Source of the DNA: Larix sibirica
Taxonomy: Eukaryota > Streptophyta > Pinopsida > Pinales > Pinaceae
Length of the DNA: 19,572 nucleotides
Direction: 5' to 3'
Assembly: GCA_004151065.3 (NCBI GenBank)
Contig: NWUY0300025333.1
Span: 65,893-85,464, forward strand
In this document: piece by piece, positions 18,601 to 19,572 of the stretch
How positions within the stretch are numbered: position 1 is the stretch's first letter
Layout of the letters: every line of letters starts with the position of its first letter
The notes under the pieces: model-generated
Database searches by the model: none
What the model was told of the DNA's origin: nothing
The model's input: only the letters and a program-made list of their open reading frames with translations
Made by a program: the position numbers and the translations under genes

Positions 18601-18773
18601 GAACGAAGAGTATTGAAAAGGACATACCTCTACTTTCATGATGGATTGTGTCTTCTCTTCACCAACAAGGGGAGGCATGACCATATGCCAAACATGTGGA
18701 TGCATTGATTTGTATAGAAGTGTAAAAGTGATTGTTAAAAATGTTTAGATTTTGAATAAATAATTAAATTGTA

Positions 18774-19110
18774 TTGATTTGTATAAAGTGTAAAAGTTAC
18801 TCTGAATTAATGGCTTTATGGTTTACTATGAGACTAGTAAAAGAGAATGAAATTAAAAAGCTGACTATTTTTTGTGATTCTCAACTAATCATTAACTGGA
18901 TGAAAGGGGAATCTCATTGTGAAAGCATTTACTTGTTAACTTTGATGGAGGAGACTTGTAGAACTAGTACATACTTTGATGAAATCTTCTTCAAGCATAT
19001 TTAAAGGGAACTCAACTTTGAAGCAGAAAAGCTCTCTAGGATAGGGTTAACCTTGGAAAAAGGTGTGTGGCAAATAATGCAAAATGATGGGTTGATTTCC
19101 ACTCATTATT
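18774..19110 (+). pseudogene. Second LINE-type RNase H domain relic
   Basis: The forward frame reads YSELMALWFTMRLVKENEI, then KKLTIFCDSQLIINWMKGE, and after a single in-frame stop (19002-19004) RELNFEAEKLSRIGLTLEKG. This is the E-x-x-A-L / x-x-DS / RELNxxADxLS series of plant retroelement RNase H domains. The catalytic Glu and middle Asp are present. The first Asp is missing because similarity starts abruptly at the SYSELMAL segment, and the last Asp has become Glu. Stop at 19111. It differs in sequence from the relic at 263, so the two come from different element families or subfamilies. No reverse transcriptase precedes it; the fragment is 5'-truncated. Confidence 0.78.
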
Positions 19111-19500
19111 AGAACAGGATTTGATTATGCTTATTTGAAAAGCCTATAGAACAATTCAATGTAAGCACATAATAAATATTCTTGTTTTTTATATTATAAG
19201 ACAAAAGTATGAATATACTTAATGTAAGAAAAGGTCATAGTTGAGGAATTTTGTTCTCTTTTGATTTTGTCTCAAATTTGAAGTATGAAAATACTTGTAA
19301 AAGTATGAATACTTGATGTAAAGTGTGGTAAAGGAAGAAGTTTTGATGGTTTTGACATTAAAAACATTTTTAAAATGTAATATTTTACAATAATATTATT
19401 TTTTTTTCAAAGTAAAAATAAATAAAATGTAAAAGTAATTGTTAAACATATTTAAATTTTATTATAATAAAGAGAATTTTTTATATGTAATTATATATTT
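19111..19500. other. AT-rich 3' flank of the RNase H relic
   Basis: No gene is seen. Short recurring AAGTATGAATACTTRATGTA motifs (near 19206, 19300) suggest small local duplications. Confidence 0.4.
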
Positions 19501-19521
19501 TAATAATAATAATAATAATAA
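19501..19521. repeat. TAA microsatellite
   Basis: Seven TAA units are followed by CAACAAC. This is an ordinary trinucleotide microsatellite. Confidence 0.9.
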
Positions 19522-19572
19522 CAACAACCATAAAAACAAAGTAGTAACGGAAAGTGAAATTGCATTATGATA

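Noticed and set aside
1-19572. tRNA, rRNA or other structured RNA genes
   Set aside because: No tRNA A/B box pairs with foldable arms and no rRNA-like sequence were noticed on either strand by eye; a covariance-model scan was not possible.

Overview
The window looks like nuclear DNA from a seed plant. It is AT-rich, mostly non-coding, littered with decayed LINE and Ty3/gypsy remnants, and has spliceosomal introns with GT..AG borders. The mix of sparse small genes, old retroelement debris and a CAACACAACAAGG-type LTR resembles conifer or other gymnosperm DNA, but that is an impression and was not tested. Two single N positions (9577, 18159) show it is a draft assembly.

Left part (1-7600) is retroelement debris. 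It holds a LINE-type RNase H relic on + (263-668), a 31-bp tandem repeat (1610-1671), and a minus-strand poly(A)-tailed retroposon (1733-3093) whose 5' end is a recent 277-bp tandem duplication. An unidentified C-rich stretch (3460-4010) follows, then the 5' end of a minus-strand Ty3/gypsy element: a 430-bp LTR (4617-5046) and a broken gag (4014-4581). About 2.5 kb of unassigned sequence with degenerate repeats completes this part.

Middle and right (7600-16700) is the biologically interesting part: a minus-strand locus for RGF/GOLVEN/CLEL-type secreted signalling peptides. A complete three-exon gene can be assembled (16351-16264, 15712-15639, 15551-15207). It encodes a 168-residue precursor with a signal peptide and a C-terminal DYSGPKSHPPKNN. 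Downstream on the same strand lie two further exons (13501-13395 and 13260-13183) that splice in phase to a second, different peptide, DYAPAHKKPPIHN. No separate signal-peptide exon was found for them, but exon 1 of the upstream gene ends in the right phase. One promoter and signal exon might therefore serve two alternative peptide ends.

A roughly 3.5-4.1 kb unit carrying these downstream parts is tandemly duplicated (copy B about 11752-15275, copy A about 7600-11748). Copy A holds decayed versions: a terminal exon with the sulfation tyrosine changed to Asn (11681-11746), a truncated middle exon (10130-10093), and two PIHN-type terminal exons (9964-9887 and 9495-9436). One 335-bp block is about 99% identical between the copies while its surroundings are clearly more diverged, which suggests recent gene conversion or unequal exchange.

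Right end (16700-19572) is AT-rich and holds no recognised gene, only a second truncated LINE RNase H relic (18774-19110) and a TAA microsatellite.
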